Assembly (NCBI GenBank): GCA_016218575.1
Contig: JACRDN010000019.1
Coordinates: forward strand, 487,234 to 551,233
Origin: Elusimicrobiota bacterium
Lineage (GTDB): Bacteria > Elusimicrobiota > Elusimicrobia > UBA1565 > UBA9628
DNA: 64,000 bases
Reading direction: 5' to 3'
The translations under genes were made by a program, and so were the position numbers. The notes under the pieces were generated by a model, which did no database searches, had not been told where the DNA came from, and saw nothing but the letters and a program-made list of their open reading frames with translations. Positions 16,331 through 24,128 of this stretch are shown piece by piece. Within the stretch, counting starts at the first letter, position 1, and each line of letters starts with the position of its first letter.

Positions 16331-17014
16331 TCATCGGTACAACCTCGCCAGGGAGCGCGGAGGCACCCCCAGATAATACAAAACGATGATGCCCACGCTA
16401 CGCAGGGCGTTGAAGACCCTGCCGTTTCTCTCGTAGCGCCGGGCGGACGTCGCCACCGAGCCCGGCAGTATCATGACCCGGCCCAACGGTTTGAGCTTCT
16501 TGAAGAGCTCGTATTCTTCCATCAGAGGGACCGGCGGAAAACCTCCGATCCTGAGGAAGGTATCCCGACGCAAGGCGATGCCTTGGTCTCCATGAGGGAC
16601 GCGGGTCAGGTCGGTTCTGAGGCTTGCCAGCCGGGAGACGAAGCGGTAGTAGGGGTCTGGACTCCCGAACCCCAGCCGGAAGGCCGTGGCGACCGGCGCA
16701 TCGTCGGACGACCAGGCTTGAGTCAACTCATCGAGCCAGTCCCCTGGAAGCCTCGTGTCCGCGTGGAGGAATAGGAGCAGGTCGCCGCTGGAGGCTAACG
16801 CTCCTTTCTGCATCTGCAAGGCCCGCCCTGATTGCTTTACCTGGATGAGCTTGTCCGCCTTGGCTCTAGCCACCTCCGCGGTGCGGTCGGAGCTTGCGCC
16901 ATCGGCGACAATGATCTCCACTCGGCCGGGGCCTGAGCTCAGCCGAAGGCGCGCGATCGCCTGGGCGATATTTTCCTCCTCGTTGAGCGTGGGGATGATG
17001 ACCGAGATGTTCAT
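16331..17014 (-). CDS. TIGR04283-type family 2 glycosyltransferase (arsenosugar-locus family)
   Basis: A 227-aa GT2 enzyme without the usual C-terminal membrane anchor. Motifs: SVIIPTLNEEENIAQAI at the start, EIIVADGASSDRT (nucleotide site), LLFLHADTRLPGDW (metal-binding acidic motif near 82-85), and RVPHGDQGIALRRDTFLRIGG, typical of TIGR04283. The family is regularly found with TIGR04282, ArsM and radical SAM genes. The ATG at 17014 follows GGAGACGAACGCACC and overlaps the upstream GT-C gene by 4 bp. A promoter-like element lies at 17035-17064, so it could also be transcribed separately. Confidence 0.88.
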   Translation of the reverse strand: MNISVIIPTLNEEENIAQAIARLRLSSGPGRVEIIVADGASSDRTAEVARAKADKLIQVKQSGRALQMQKGALASSGDLLLFLHADTRLPGDWLDELTQAWSSDDAPVATAFRLGFGSPDPYYRFVSRLASLRTDLTRVPHGDQGIALRRDTFLRIGGFPPVPLMEEYELFKKLKPLGRVMILPGSVATSARRYERNGRVFNALRSVGIIVLYYLGVPPRSLARLYR

Positions 17015-18414
17015 GGTGCGTTCGTCTCCTGAAACTGAGTCGTAGCAGCGGGGGAAACGTTACACCGCGCGGCCTGGATGAGCCTGCCGATTTCCCAAAG
17101 GAGGAGCCCAAGAACGGTGCCGTATTGCGCCAGCCATAGAAGGGTCGAGGCAGGAACGAGCCAAGGGCTGGTTCTTAGGCGGCTGTCGACCATCAGGTAT
17201 GCCAAGCCCACGAGCCAGGTCCAGGCCAGAGCGCTCCAGAGGCGATGCAGGCACAGCAGAGGGAGCAGCCAGAGGACGTACCAGGGTTGGACGACCGGGC
17301 TGCACAAGAGCAGCGCGAACAGGCAGCCCAAAGCGTAGGCGGTCGGGCGATCCCTGTTGGCGAGGGCCCAAGGTATGGAGAGGGTGCCCAGGGCGGCGGC
17401 GAACGCGATCCTCCGGGCCGCGGGATCGGCAATGACGGCTATCGCCAGGCTGAAAAGCCCGGGATTGGTCAGCCACTCCGACGCGAAGGCCCGCATTCCT
17501 ACGAACATGGGAAGTCCTTGCCTATAGGCCTCCCAGAGGTCACCCGCAAATGGCGCGACGCAGAGGGCGATGACGCCGAAGTAGGCGAGGGCGGGGCCGC
17601 GGCGGCGTTGGACTAGGACCCATGGAATCATGACGAGCGGCGCGAGCTTGGCCATGGCCGACAGCCCGAGCACGGCGCAGCCGGCCAGCGGCCTCCCTCT
17701 TTCGAGGAGGTAAAGGCCCGCCAACATGGCGAACATCATCAGAGGGTCAAGGTGCCCGGAGCCGGCGAACTCGATCACCGGCAGCGGATGCCAGGCGTAG
17801 AGCGTCGCCCACGCGGCGGACTGCCCGCGCGCGCTCAAAAAACGCATGAGCAGCCAGATCGTGAGCAAGTCGAAGAAGACGAAGGCGCCCTTTTGAGCCA
17901 GCACGGCGGGAGAGGCGGTCGCGGCAAGGCGAAAGACCCACTGAGCCAGGGGCGGGTAGATCGTGGACAATTCGGGATGATTGATGAGTCCGTGCCACGA
18001 GGCCCGCAGGGAGGCCAACTCCGCAGACGACGGCGCGTGGAGGTAGGGGTTGATCCCGGCGAGCTGCACGCGCCCGTCCCAGGCATAGCGGTACACGTCG
18101 GTCGAGATCATCGGCGGCCCCCAGATCAGGACGAGGCGAAAGAGGGCCGCGCAACCGAGGATGAGCCAAGGCAGGGCGGCGCGCGCGCGCGCTGAAAGCG
18201 GCTCCAGGACCGGGGCGTTGTCCGTGAGCCAAAATGCGGTCGCCATGGACAGCAGGCAGAGGGCGGCGTAAATCGCGAGGAACTCGGGGATGTGTTGCCG
18301 CAGGGGCGCATACAGGCGCAATGCCGCATGTCCGGCGAGGGTGGAGGACGCGATGACGAGGAGGAACTTCGCTGAGGCCGATCGAGAAAGCGACTGGGTA
18401 TCGCGCTGCTCCAT
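17011..18414 (-). CDS. GT-C type membrane mannosyltransferase-like protein (GT87/DUF2029-like)
   Basis: 467 aa from the ATG at 18414, which shares a base with the stop of the fusion gene (TGATG). The longer frame upstream is shadow. About 11 hydrophobic segments are visible. The first periplasmic loop carries TDVYRYAWDGRVQLAGINPY, with the Asp and Tyr typical of polyprenol-phosphate-mannose dependent transferases. Later segments are INHPELSTIYPPLAQW and the C-terminal VVQPWYVLWLLPLLC. It probably transfers a hexose from a lipid carrier on the outer side of the inner membrane. Its place between a radical SAM-ArsM fusion and two glycosyltransferases suggests it glycosylates the same product. 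Confidence 0.82.
   Translation of the reverse strand: MEQRDTQSLSRSASAKFLLVIASSTLAGHAALRLYAPLRQHIPEFLAIYAALCLLSMATAFWLTDNAPVLEPLSARARAALPWLILGCAALFRLVLIWGPPMISTDVYRYAWDGRVQLAGINPYLHAPSSAELASLRASWHGLINHPELSTIYPPLAQWVFRLAATASPAVLAQKGAFVFFDLLTIWLLMRFLSARGQSAAWATLYAWHPLPVIEFAGSGHLDPLMMFAMLAGLYLLERGRPLAGCAVLGLSAMAKLAPLVMIPWVLVQRRRGPALAYFGVIALCVAPFAGDLWEAYRQGLPMFVGMRAFASEWLTNPGLFSLAIAVIADPAARRIAFAAALGTLSIPWALANRDRPTAYALGCLFALLLCSPVVQPWYVLWLLPLLCLHRLWSALAWTWLVGLAYLMVDSRLRTSPWLVPASTLLWLAQYGTVLGLLLWEIGRLIQAARCNVSPAATTQFQETNAP
17035..17064 (-). promoter_or_regulatory. ECF-type promoter candidate, copy C (before the TIGR04283 gene)
   Basis: On the minus strand TGTAAC, 18 bases, ACTCAG, with GTTTCC opening the spacer. 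It lies in the last codons of the mannosyltransferase-like gene and 20 bp before the glycosyltransferase ATG. It matches copies A, B and D in both boxes and in spacing. Confidence 0.45.
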
Positions 18415-20954
18415 CAGCAACAGGATGAGCCGCCGCTTCCCGTCGCGCAGCAGGCTTCTTGCGAGAGGGCTCCTGAAGAGGCCTCCAGCGAGCCATCGGG
18501 TTCGATCAGGGCGAAGCGGCCGACGTAAGGGGCGGCCTTGAGTTTTGCCGCCGTGTCGGTGCAGACCTCGACGACCTCCCCGCGCGGGAAAAGGTGGCCC
18601 TCCTCGTCGATCACGGCCTTGTAGGGTCCCCAGTAGATTGCCTTCTGGCCAATGAAGGAACAGCCCGCCTTCTTCTCGAACTTGAAGCCGCGCACGGTGA
18701 TCGAGTGGAACTTGTAGCCTTCCACCTCCTTCCAGAAGGTCTTCTTGAGGAGAGCAAGACCGTAAAAGCCGGCCTTCTCCAAGCCGGCGATGAACTCCTC
18801 CTCCGACAGCGCCCCCGAGATGCACTCGCCCCACAGGTCCTTGTGCGCCTGAAGCGACAATGGCACCGGCTGGTCCGCGACGATGTCGGCCACCACCAGG
18901 CGGCCGTTGTCCTTGAGTATTCTCCAAATCTCGGAGAAGACCCTGCTCTTGTCGGGCGACAGGTTGATGACGCAGTTGGAGGTCACCAGATCCACGCTCT
19001 TGTCGTCCGCCGGGATGTTCTCCAGGTAGCCCTTGCGGAATTCCACCGCGTCATAGCCGAGGCGTTCGGCGACCACGGGCTTGCATCGGTTCGCGGTCTG
19101 GAGCATCGGGTCGGTCATGTCCACGCCGATGACCTTGCCGCTCGCCCCGACCTTCTTGGCCGCGATGAAGCAGTCGATGCCGGCGCCCGAGCCGAGGTCC
19201 AATACCGTCTCCCCCGGGCGGACCTCGGCCGACGAGATGGGCGAGCCGCAGCCATAGAAGCGGTCGATGACCTCCTGCGGGATGTGTCCCACCTCGCTCT
19301 CGTCGTACTTGACGGGGCAGCAGAGCTCCTTTTGCGGCTCTATCGCCGCCTTGCCGTAGAAGTTCTGGATGATCCGGTAGGGCTTCTCCACGTCGAAGGA
19401 GAGCACGCAGTTGGTGTGCAGCAGCCGGACCCGGCGGTTGCCGTTCTCCGAGAGCAGGTCGCGGGCGTCCGAACTGCAGGCGATGGAGTCGTCTCCCATG
19501 GCATGGTAGACCGGGGGTGGGTTGAAGCCGGACTTGAGGTTCAAGGCCGCCTTCTTCTTCAGGGCCAGTTCCGCCATCGCGTCCTGGATCAGCTCCACGT
19601 ACAGGTCATGGTAGGGGTCTTGGGCCACGAGGCTGCCTTCCTTGCCGTTCGCGCTGAAGAAATAGCTGTGCTCCATGTCACCACCGCCGGTCAGATAGCG
19701 GAAGGGGTGCCCCGAAAGCGACGCGATCTCAGCTACGCTGGCTTCGCGGAAGGACTTGGCGACGGGGCTCTCCAGCCACAGGGAGCGCAGGGGCAGTTGC
19801 CGGGCCGGCCCGAGACTCAACGTGGGCACGCCGGCCAACGCGGCCGACGGATAGACCTGCCCGTCCATGTACAGGGCTAGGCTCTCCCAGCACAGGTTGC
19901 CCAGGTCGTACTTGATCCCCGGCCAGCCGTTGACGCGCTTCCGGATGGAGGCGAAGTTGTCGAAAGTGACGCCGAGCTTTTCGGAGGATTCCCTCACCTT
20001 GCGCGATAGAGCCAGAAGCTCGGCCGTGGCCGGGAAGGAGTCGCCTCCGGCGGTCTGCAGGATCCGGCCACGCTTGTGGAGCCACATGAGGTGCACGGAT
20101 TTCGCGCCCAGCCGACTCGCCAGAGCCGGCAGTTCCTCCAGGTCCTTCAGGTTGGACCGCGTGACCGCCGCGGTCAAGGAAGTCGCAAAGCCCAGGAGGT
20201 TCAACGCCTTCAGGCCCTCCGAGGCTTTCTCGAACACGCCGCGACCGCGGATGGGGTCGTTGACCGCAGGAGTGGTCCCATCCAAGCTGACTTGGAACTT
20301 GAGTTTTTCGCGGTCGAGGCCCTTGAGCCGTTCGAGCCGGCTCCCCTCAAAAAGCGTGGCGTTGGTCAAGATGATGAGTTCCGACTTCTTCGCCTCCGTG
20401 ACGTGGCGGATCAAATCGCCGATGTCCTCGCGGACGAAGGGCTCGCCGCCGGTGAAGTAGAAGCGCCGGACCCCGAGTTCGTGGGCTTGGTCGATCATCC
20501 GAGCGTAGAAGGCGACGCCCTCTCCCTTGGCGCCCTGGGGATTGGAAGAAACCAGGCAGTGAGTGCAGGCGAGGTTGCAGGTCTGGAGAAGGTGTATCCA
20601 GAATTCCTTGAGCGACTCAGGCTCCAGGTGTTGCGCGCGTCCGACGTAGGCCGATCGGTGGATGGGCTCCAAGGACAGCATTCCCTTGCGCAGCGCCTCC
20701 CGAACGAAGACATGGACGTCCCGCCAGCTTTTGCCGGAGTCCATATCCTGAAGCGCGGCGTAGCGCCGGCGGATATCCCCCAAGGTCCTCTTGCCGTCGA
20801 TTTGCCCGAGCAGTTCCGCCCCCCTGGCGTCCGTGGCCATCCAGTTGGGCGCCTCGGCGTCCACGAAAAAGTTCACGCCGTCGCGCTCAAAGGCGTGAAG
20901 GTCCGGTTTGTAGAGCACGGCGGCGTCTTTGAGTTCTGCGGTCGAGGTTTCCAT
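18414..20954 (-). CDS. PqqD-like / radical SAM / arsenite methyltransferase-like fusion protein
   Basis: 846 aa with a perfect AAGGAGATCGACC-ATG start. Residues about 15-100 look like a PqqD/RRE peptide-binding domain (FFVDAEAPNWMATDARGAEL, GKRTLGDIRRRYAAL). A radical SAM domain follows with CNLACTHC (CxxxCxxC, near 132-139), FYFTGGEPFVRED and QVSLDGTTPAVND. A linker carries Cys-containing segments (NLCWESL, HTNCVLSF). The last 300 residues resemble ArsM: CCPVKYDESE, FYGCGSP, VLDLGSGAGIDCF, VIGVDMTDPML, VTSNCVINLSPDKS and GECISGALSEEEF. It ends in a Cys-rich tail (EACCATGSGGSSCC). Predicted role: methylation of arsenite and radical transfer of an adenosyl-derived group, in the manner of ArsM and ArsS joined in one chain. 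The PqqD-like part is unexpected and could bind a peptide or the linker itself. Confidence 0.85.
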   Translation of the reverse strand: METSTAELKDAAVLYKPDLHAFERDGVNFFVDAEAPNWMATDARGAELLGQIDGKRTLGDIRRRYAALQDMDSGKSWRDVHVFVREALRKGMLSLEPIHRSAYVGRAQHLEPESLKEFWIHLLQTCNLACTHCLVSSNPQGAKGEGVAFYARMIDQAHELGVRRFYFTGGEPFVREDIGDLIRHVTEAKKSELIILTNATLFEGSRLERLKGLDREKLKFQVSLDGTTPAVNDPIRGRGVFEKASEGLKALNLLGFATSLTAAVTRSNLKDLEELPALASRLGAKSVHLMWLHKRGRILQTAGGDSFPATAELLALSRKVRESSEKLGVTFDNFASIRKRVNGWPGIKYDLGNLCWESLALYMDGQVYPSAALAGVPTLSLGPARQLPLRSLWLESPVAKSFREASVAEIASLSGHPFRYLTGGGDMEHSYFFSANGKEGSLVAQDPYHDLYVELIQDAMAELALKKKAALNLKSGFNPPPVYHAMGDDSIACSSDARDLLSENGNRRVRLLHTNCVLSFDVEKPYRIIQNFYGKAAIEPQKELCCPVKYDESEVGHIPQEVIDRFYGCGSPISSAEVRPGETVLDLGSGAGIDCFIAAKKVGASGKVIGVDMTDPMLQTANRCKPVVAERLGYDAVEFRKGYLENIPADDKSVDLVTSNCVINLSPDKSRVFSEIWRILKDNGRLVVADIVADQPVPLSLQAHKDLWGECISGALSEEEFIAGLEKAGFYGLALLKKTFWKEVEGYKFHSITVRGFKFEKKAGCSFIGQKAIYWGPYKAVIDEEGHLFPRGEVVEVCTDTAAKLKAAPYVGRFALIEPDGSLEASSGALSQEACCATGSGGSSCC

Positions 20955-20966
20955 GGTCGATCTCCT

Positions 20967-22013
20967 TTAAAACACCTGGCGCAATATGGTGCGCCAGGTG
21001 CCTGCCAGAAGGGAGTATACCTCACTGGCAGGCATCCATTTGAGCGTCCAGTAGGCGCCGGCGCCGAGAATGCCGGCGGCGGGCAAAGTGATGAGCCAGG
21101 CCGCGAGGATTTCACCGGCGACCTTCCAATCAATCGCGGCGGTGCCTTTGCGAAGCCCCATGCCCATGATGGCCGAGCTCGAGACATGGGTCGTAGAGAC
21201 CGGAAATCCATGGACCGCCGTTGCGACGGTCAGGGCGGCGGTCGCCAGGTTGGCCGCGAAGCCTTCGAGATGGTCCATCCGCGTGACCTTGTGCGCCAGC
21301 GTCTCCGTCACTTTGAGACCCATGACGATGCCGCCGAGGGCGTTGGAGAGAGCCAGGACGAGGAAAAACCAGCGCGGGGCGACCGAGACGACGGGGTCGG
21401 CCAGGAAGTAGAACACCAGCCCCAGGGCCGCGATCTTTGGGGTATCGTTCAAGCCCCGCGCGAAGCCGCTCGACATGGCGCTCATCCAGTGGGCCCAGTG
21501 ACAGTTCAGGCAGTATTTCTGCCGGCACAACCAGAACAGGCTCCGGAAGGCGAGGCGGGCCAAGCCGAAAGCGAGGACGGGTGATAGAAGGAGCGGCAGG
21601 AAGACCTTCGTCGTGACCCCGCTCCAGAGGACGCTCGAAAACCCGAAGGCATAGACCGCCGTCAGGATGACGCTGCCCACGATGGCGTGGGTGGTTGAGA
21701 CGGGAAGCCCGAGCCTTGTCGCGAGAAGGACCCAGCCGATGGCGCCGGCCAGCACGGCCATGGCGAAGAGCTGGTTGATCTGCGTCTGGGGCAGCAGCAT
21801 CCCCTTCGTGAACAGCAAAGTCATCTTGATGGCCCAGGCCGATGCCAGGACCGCGCCGGCGGCCACGGCGAAGGATGTCAAAACGACGGCTCGCTTATAG
21901 TCCGACTCGCCGCTGCCGACCAAGGTGGCGATCGACTTCGAGATGTCGTTGGCGCCGTTTGCGAACGCCAGCAGCGCGGCGCCAAACAAACCGGCGGAAG
22001 TCATCAAGTCCAT
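20967..22013 (-). CDS. pit: PiT-family inorganic phosphate (arsenate) transporter
   Basis: 348 aa with about ten hydrophobic segments. Both PiT repeats carry the signature: FANGANDISKSIATLVG at the N-terminus and GFARGLNDTPKIAALGL in the middle, plus the paired GLPVSTTHAIVG and GFPVSTTHVSSSAIMG. It imports phosphate, and in this family arsenate as well, by proton or cation symport. The ATG follows GGAGGGCTACA. It lies 12 bp before the radical SAM-ArsM fusion on the same strand. The central loop has a CLNCH sequence (near residue 169), unusual for PiT. The operon position suggests regulated anion uptake feeding arsenic metabolism, but phosphate is equally possible as the true substrate. Confidence 0.92.
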   Translation of the reverse strand: MDLMTSAGLFGAALLAFANGANDISKSIATLVGSGESDYKRAVVLTSFAVAAGAVLASAWAIKMTLLFTKGMLLPQTQINQLFAMAVLAGAIGWVLLATRLGLPVSTTHAIVGSVILTAVYAFGFSSVLWSGVTTKVFLPLLLSPVLAFGLARLAFRSLFWLCRQKYCLNCHWAHWMSAMSSGFARGLNDTPKIAALGLVFYFLADPVVSVAPRWFFLVLALSNALGGIVMGLKVTETLAHKVTRMDHLEGFAANLATAALTVATAVHGFPVSTTHVSSSAIMGMGLRKGTAAIDWKVAGEILAAWLITLPAAGILGAGAYWTLKWMPASEVYSLLAGTWRTILRQVF

Positions 22014-22089
22014 TGTAGCCCTCCTTTGTCAGGTCCGCCGCTTTCCAACGGCACGTGGAGGCGGCATTTCCTCGCCATATGGCTCGGTC

Positions 22090-22119
22090 ATAAGTAGGGT
22101 GAACCCCGGAAAGGTTACA
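22090..22119 (-). promoter_or_regulatory. ECF-type promoter candidate, copy D (before the PiT-arsenic operon)
   Basis: On the minus strand TGTAAC, 18 bases, ACTTAT, with CTTTCCGGGG opening the spacer. It lies 76 bp before the PiT start and 65 bp from the divergent sigma factor start. Copy A has the same two boxes and spacing. GGTGAACC and GGTTACACC also form an imperfect inverted repeat here. Confidence 0.5.
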
Positions 22120-22184
22120 CCCATTCTGCTCATGACCGCAAGTAGGCCAAACTGCTAGGATGTTAGGAGCAAATTCTCGAATCC

Positions 22185-22769
22185 ATGACAGAGAAGGCCA
22201 TCGAGGAGCAGGTCCGCGATCTCCGAACGCGCAAGAACGGCGCGATGGAGAAGCTCGTCGACGCCTACACGCAGCCGCTGATGGCGGGGGCCTTCGCCAT
22301 GGGCTTCTCCGAGGCGGACGCGGAGGAGTTGGTCCAGGAGACCTTTGTCGCCTTCCTGACGGCCGTGGAGCGCTTCGAGGGAAGGTCCCAGCTCAAGACC
22401 TACCTGTTCGGCATCCTCTATAACAAGGCCTCCGACATGCGCCGCAAGCGCCATCGCGAGGAAAGCCTCGATGAGATCCAGGAGGATTTCGAGAAGCGCT
22501 TCGATTCCAAGGGCATGTGGGCCGAGCCGCCCCAGGGGCCCGAGGACAGCGCGCTGACCAAGGAGATCCAGGGGTGGATCGAGAAGTGCGCCGAGAAGCT
22601 GTCGGCGCGCCAGCGGGCCGCCTTCTTCCTCAGAGAGTCGGAGGGAGAGTCCTCGGAGGCGATCTGTAACATCTTGGGCGTGACCTATACCAATCTGCGG
22701 GTGCTCATGTGCCGGGCCAGGATGGGACTCCGGGAGTGCCTGGAGAAGAACTGGGTACGGCTCAAATGA
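22185..22769 (+). CDS. ECF-type RNA polymerase sigma factor
   Basis: 194 aa. Region 2 is at about 20-90: AMEKLVDAYTQPLMAGAFAM, SEADAEELVQETFVAFLTAV, RFEGRSQLKTYLFGILYNKA and DMRRKRHREE. Region 4 is at about 130-190: CAEKLSARQRAAFFLRESEG, SSEAICNILGVTYTNLRVLM. There is no long extra domain. It is divergent from the PiT operon and overlaps its presumed anti-sigma gene by ATGA. Zinc-finger anti-sigma factors paired this way usually answer to oxidative or thiol/metal stress. The repeated TGTAAC-N18-ACTYAT element is the best candidate for its promoter. No copy is seen on the plus strand before the sigma gene, so autoregulation is not shown. Confidence 0.93.
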   Translation: MTEKAIEEQVRDLRTRKNGAMEKLVDAYTQPLMAGAFAMGFSEADAEELVQETFVAFLTAVERFEGRSQLKTYLFGILYNKASDMRRKRHREESLDEIQEDFEKRFDSKGMWAEPPQGPEDSALTKEIQGWIEKCAEKLSARQRAAFFLRESEGESSEAICNILGVTYTNLRVLMCRARMGLRECLEKNWVRLK

Positions 22770-23020
22770 TCATGGATGGGTTGCTTCCTACTTGCCGCGA
22801 GGTCACGCGAAAGCTCGCCGAGGGCGAATTCGAGATTCTCCCGTGGCACAGGCGGCTGCTCGCGCGGCTCCACCTTGGGATGTGCGGGCATTGCAGCCGT
22901 TTCGCCCGGCAGCTCGGCCTGATCTCCGAGGCGCTGAGGAAGGCGTGGAAACGCAAGCCCGATCCGGGCACGCTGGACGGAGCCAAGCGCCGCATCCTTT
23001 CGGCGCTCCGCAAAATCTAG
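22766..23020 (+). CDS. Zinc-finger (zf-HC2) anti-sigma factor, small
   Basis: 84 aa from the ATG at 22766, overlapping the sigma stop (ATGA). The longer frame from 22709 overlaps the sigma gene and is not favoured. It has TCREVTRKLAEGEF (a typical zf-HC2 opening), then HRRLLARLHLGMCGHCSRFARQ with the HxxxCxxC zinc-binding centre near residues 36-43. No membrane helix, so it is a soluble ZAS-type anti-sigma. Redox or metal attack on its Cys residues would free the sigma factor. This mechanism is known for the family and inferred here. Confidence 0.85.
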   Translation: MIMDGLLPTCREVTRKLAEGEFEILPWHRRLLARLHLGMCGHCSRFARQLGLISEALRKAWKRKPDPGTLDGAKRRILSALRKI

Positions 23021-23055
23021 GCCAGCCCTCAAGCAACCGGAGCCACTCCGATGCC

Positions 23056-23084
23056 TTGACTGCGGACTATAGAAGCCCTATGTT
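23056..23084 (+). promoter_or_regulatory. Sigma-70 type promoter before the porin gene
   Basis: TTGACT (23056-23061), 17-base spacer, TATGTT (23079-23084). About 90 bp before the porin ATG at 23174. The 23021-23173 stretch shows no other gene. Confidence 0.45.
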
Positions 23085-23173
23085 GGTAGGGCAGGCGTAA
23101 GCCGTGGGCCGGAATTCTGGTCCATGAAATTCGACCTAAATGGGCCGTTTCTATAACTTTAAGGAGACGCAAC

Positions 23174-24045
23174 ATGCGATCTGTATTTCTGAACATTATG
23201 CTGTTGGTTATTTGCGGCGGTCTCGCTGGGGTCGCAGGGGCCGAGGCTCCCGCCTCGGAGGGAGAGGGCCAATCCCTGGAGCAGAGGCTCAAATCCCTTG
23301 AGAATTGGAAGGCGGAACAGGAAAAGAACCCCGTGGGGACTTTCCTCGGGAAACAGAAAATCGGGCTGCTCCTGCAGGTAAAAGCCTTCCATGATGAGAC
23401 TCCAGGAGTGAACGATGCCTTCAAGGGGCGACGCGCCGAAGTAAAGCTTTCTGGTGACATCGTGGCTGACAGGATATCTTGCGGGTTGATGGTGGACCCA
23501 TTCCTCGCCGGCAGCATCACCAAGGACGGCTTCATCGTTTTGAGCTATGTCCCGTATGCCGATGTGCAGTTCGGGCAGTACAAATTCCCCCAGAGCTTGG
23601 AGGGGCGTTGGAGTTCCGGGGACCTTGACTTCATCGAGCGCTCCGTCGTAACGGGGACCTTCGGAGACAAGAGGGACTTCGGCGCTCAGGTGGGCAGCAC
23701 CAAGATCAAGCTGCGCGACTTCCGCTTTGAGTACGGTGTCGGACTGTTCAATGGATCGGGTCAGAACACGGCCGAGAACAACGAGAGCAAGGACGTCGCC
23801 GGGCGCGTGGGAATGGAATGGCGTGGGCTGTGGGCAGGTCCTTGCGTCCAGGTCTCAGATGGGAGTCATGGAATCCGGACCGCGATACGGCGGGAAGCCG
23901 CCAGGATGCGCTGACCTCTGGCCTGGACTATCTCTTCACCGCGGATCGTAAGAACAAGCTCTCGCTTAATTTTACGAAGAGGCTTGAGAGCGGATCTCCG
24001 GTCACCAACGACGAGTGGTCCCTTCAGGCCCAGGTTTCCTTCTGA
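23174..24045 (+). pseudogene. Outer-membrane porin (OprP/ExtI-like) interrupted by a frameshift
   Basis: The first frame starts at an ATG at 23174 after AAGGAGACGCAAC. It gives a signal peptide (ending AGVAGA), a short coiled segment (SLEQRLKSLENWKAEQEK) and barrel strands (KIGLLLQVKAF, RRAEVKLSGDIVADRI, QFGQYKFPQSLEG). It stops at 23914. The barrel continues in the -1 frame to 24045, ending DEWSLQAQVSF with the terminal Phe expected of a porin. The switch lies between about 23818 and 23900, consistent with one missing base (or two extra). Joined, the protein would be about 290 aa, small for this class. It may be a true mutation or a sequence error. The barrel family is reasonably clear. The solute (oxyanions such as phosphate, arsenate or selenite) is only suggested. 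Confidence 0.7.
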
Positions 24046-24098
24046 TCATGCGGAAGGCACGGCGTATCCATTCTCGCCGCGCCTTCGCTTATGCCCTA

Positions 24099-24128
24099 CG
24101 TAACATTTTGAGGCCGGAATGCACTTAG
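24099..24128 (+). promoter_or_regulatory. Weak ECF-type promoter-like element overlapping a start codon
   Basis: CGTAAC, 18 bases, ACTTAG on the plus strand, similar to the four minus-strand copies but without TTTCC in the spacer (TTTTGAGG instead). It overlaps the ATG at 24119. If it were used, translation of the transglutaminase gene would need a later non-ATG start, so it is either chance or a sign of a wrong start. Confidence 0.2.

Noticed and set aside
17011..18927. A 638-aa protein covering the GT-C gene and more upstream sequence
   Set aside because: The first 171 residues are the shadow of the radical SAM-ArsM gene; the ATG at 18414 overlapping its stop is the natural start.
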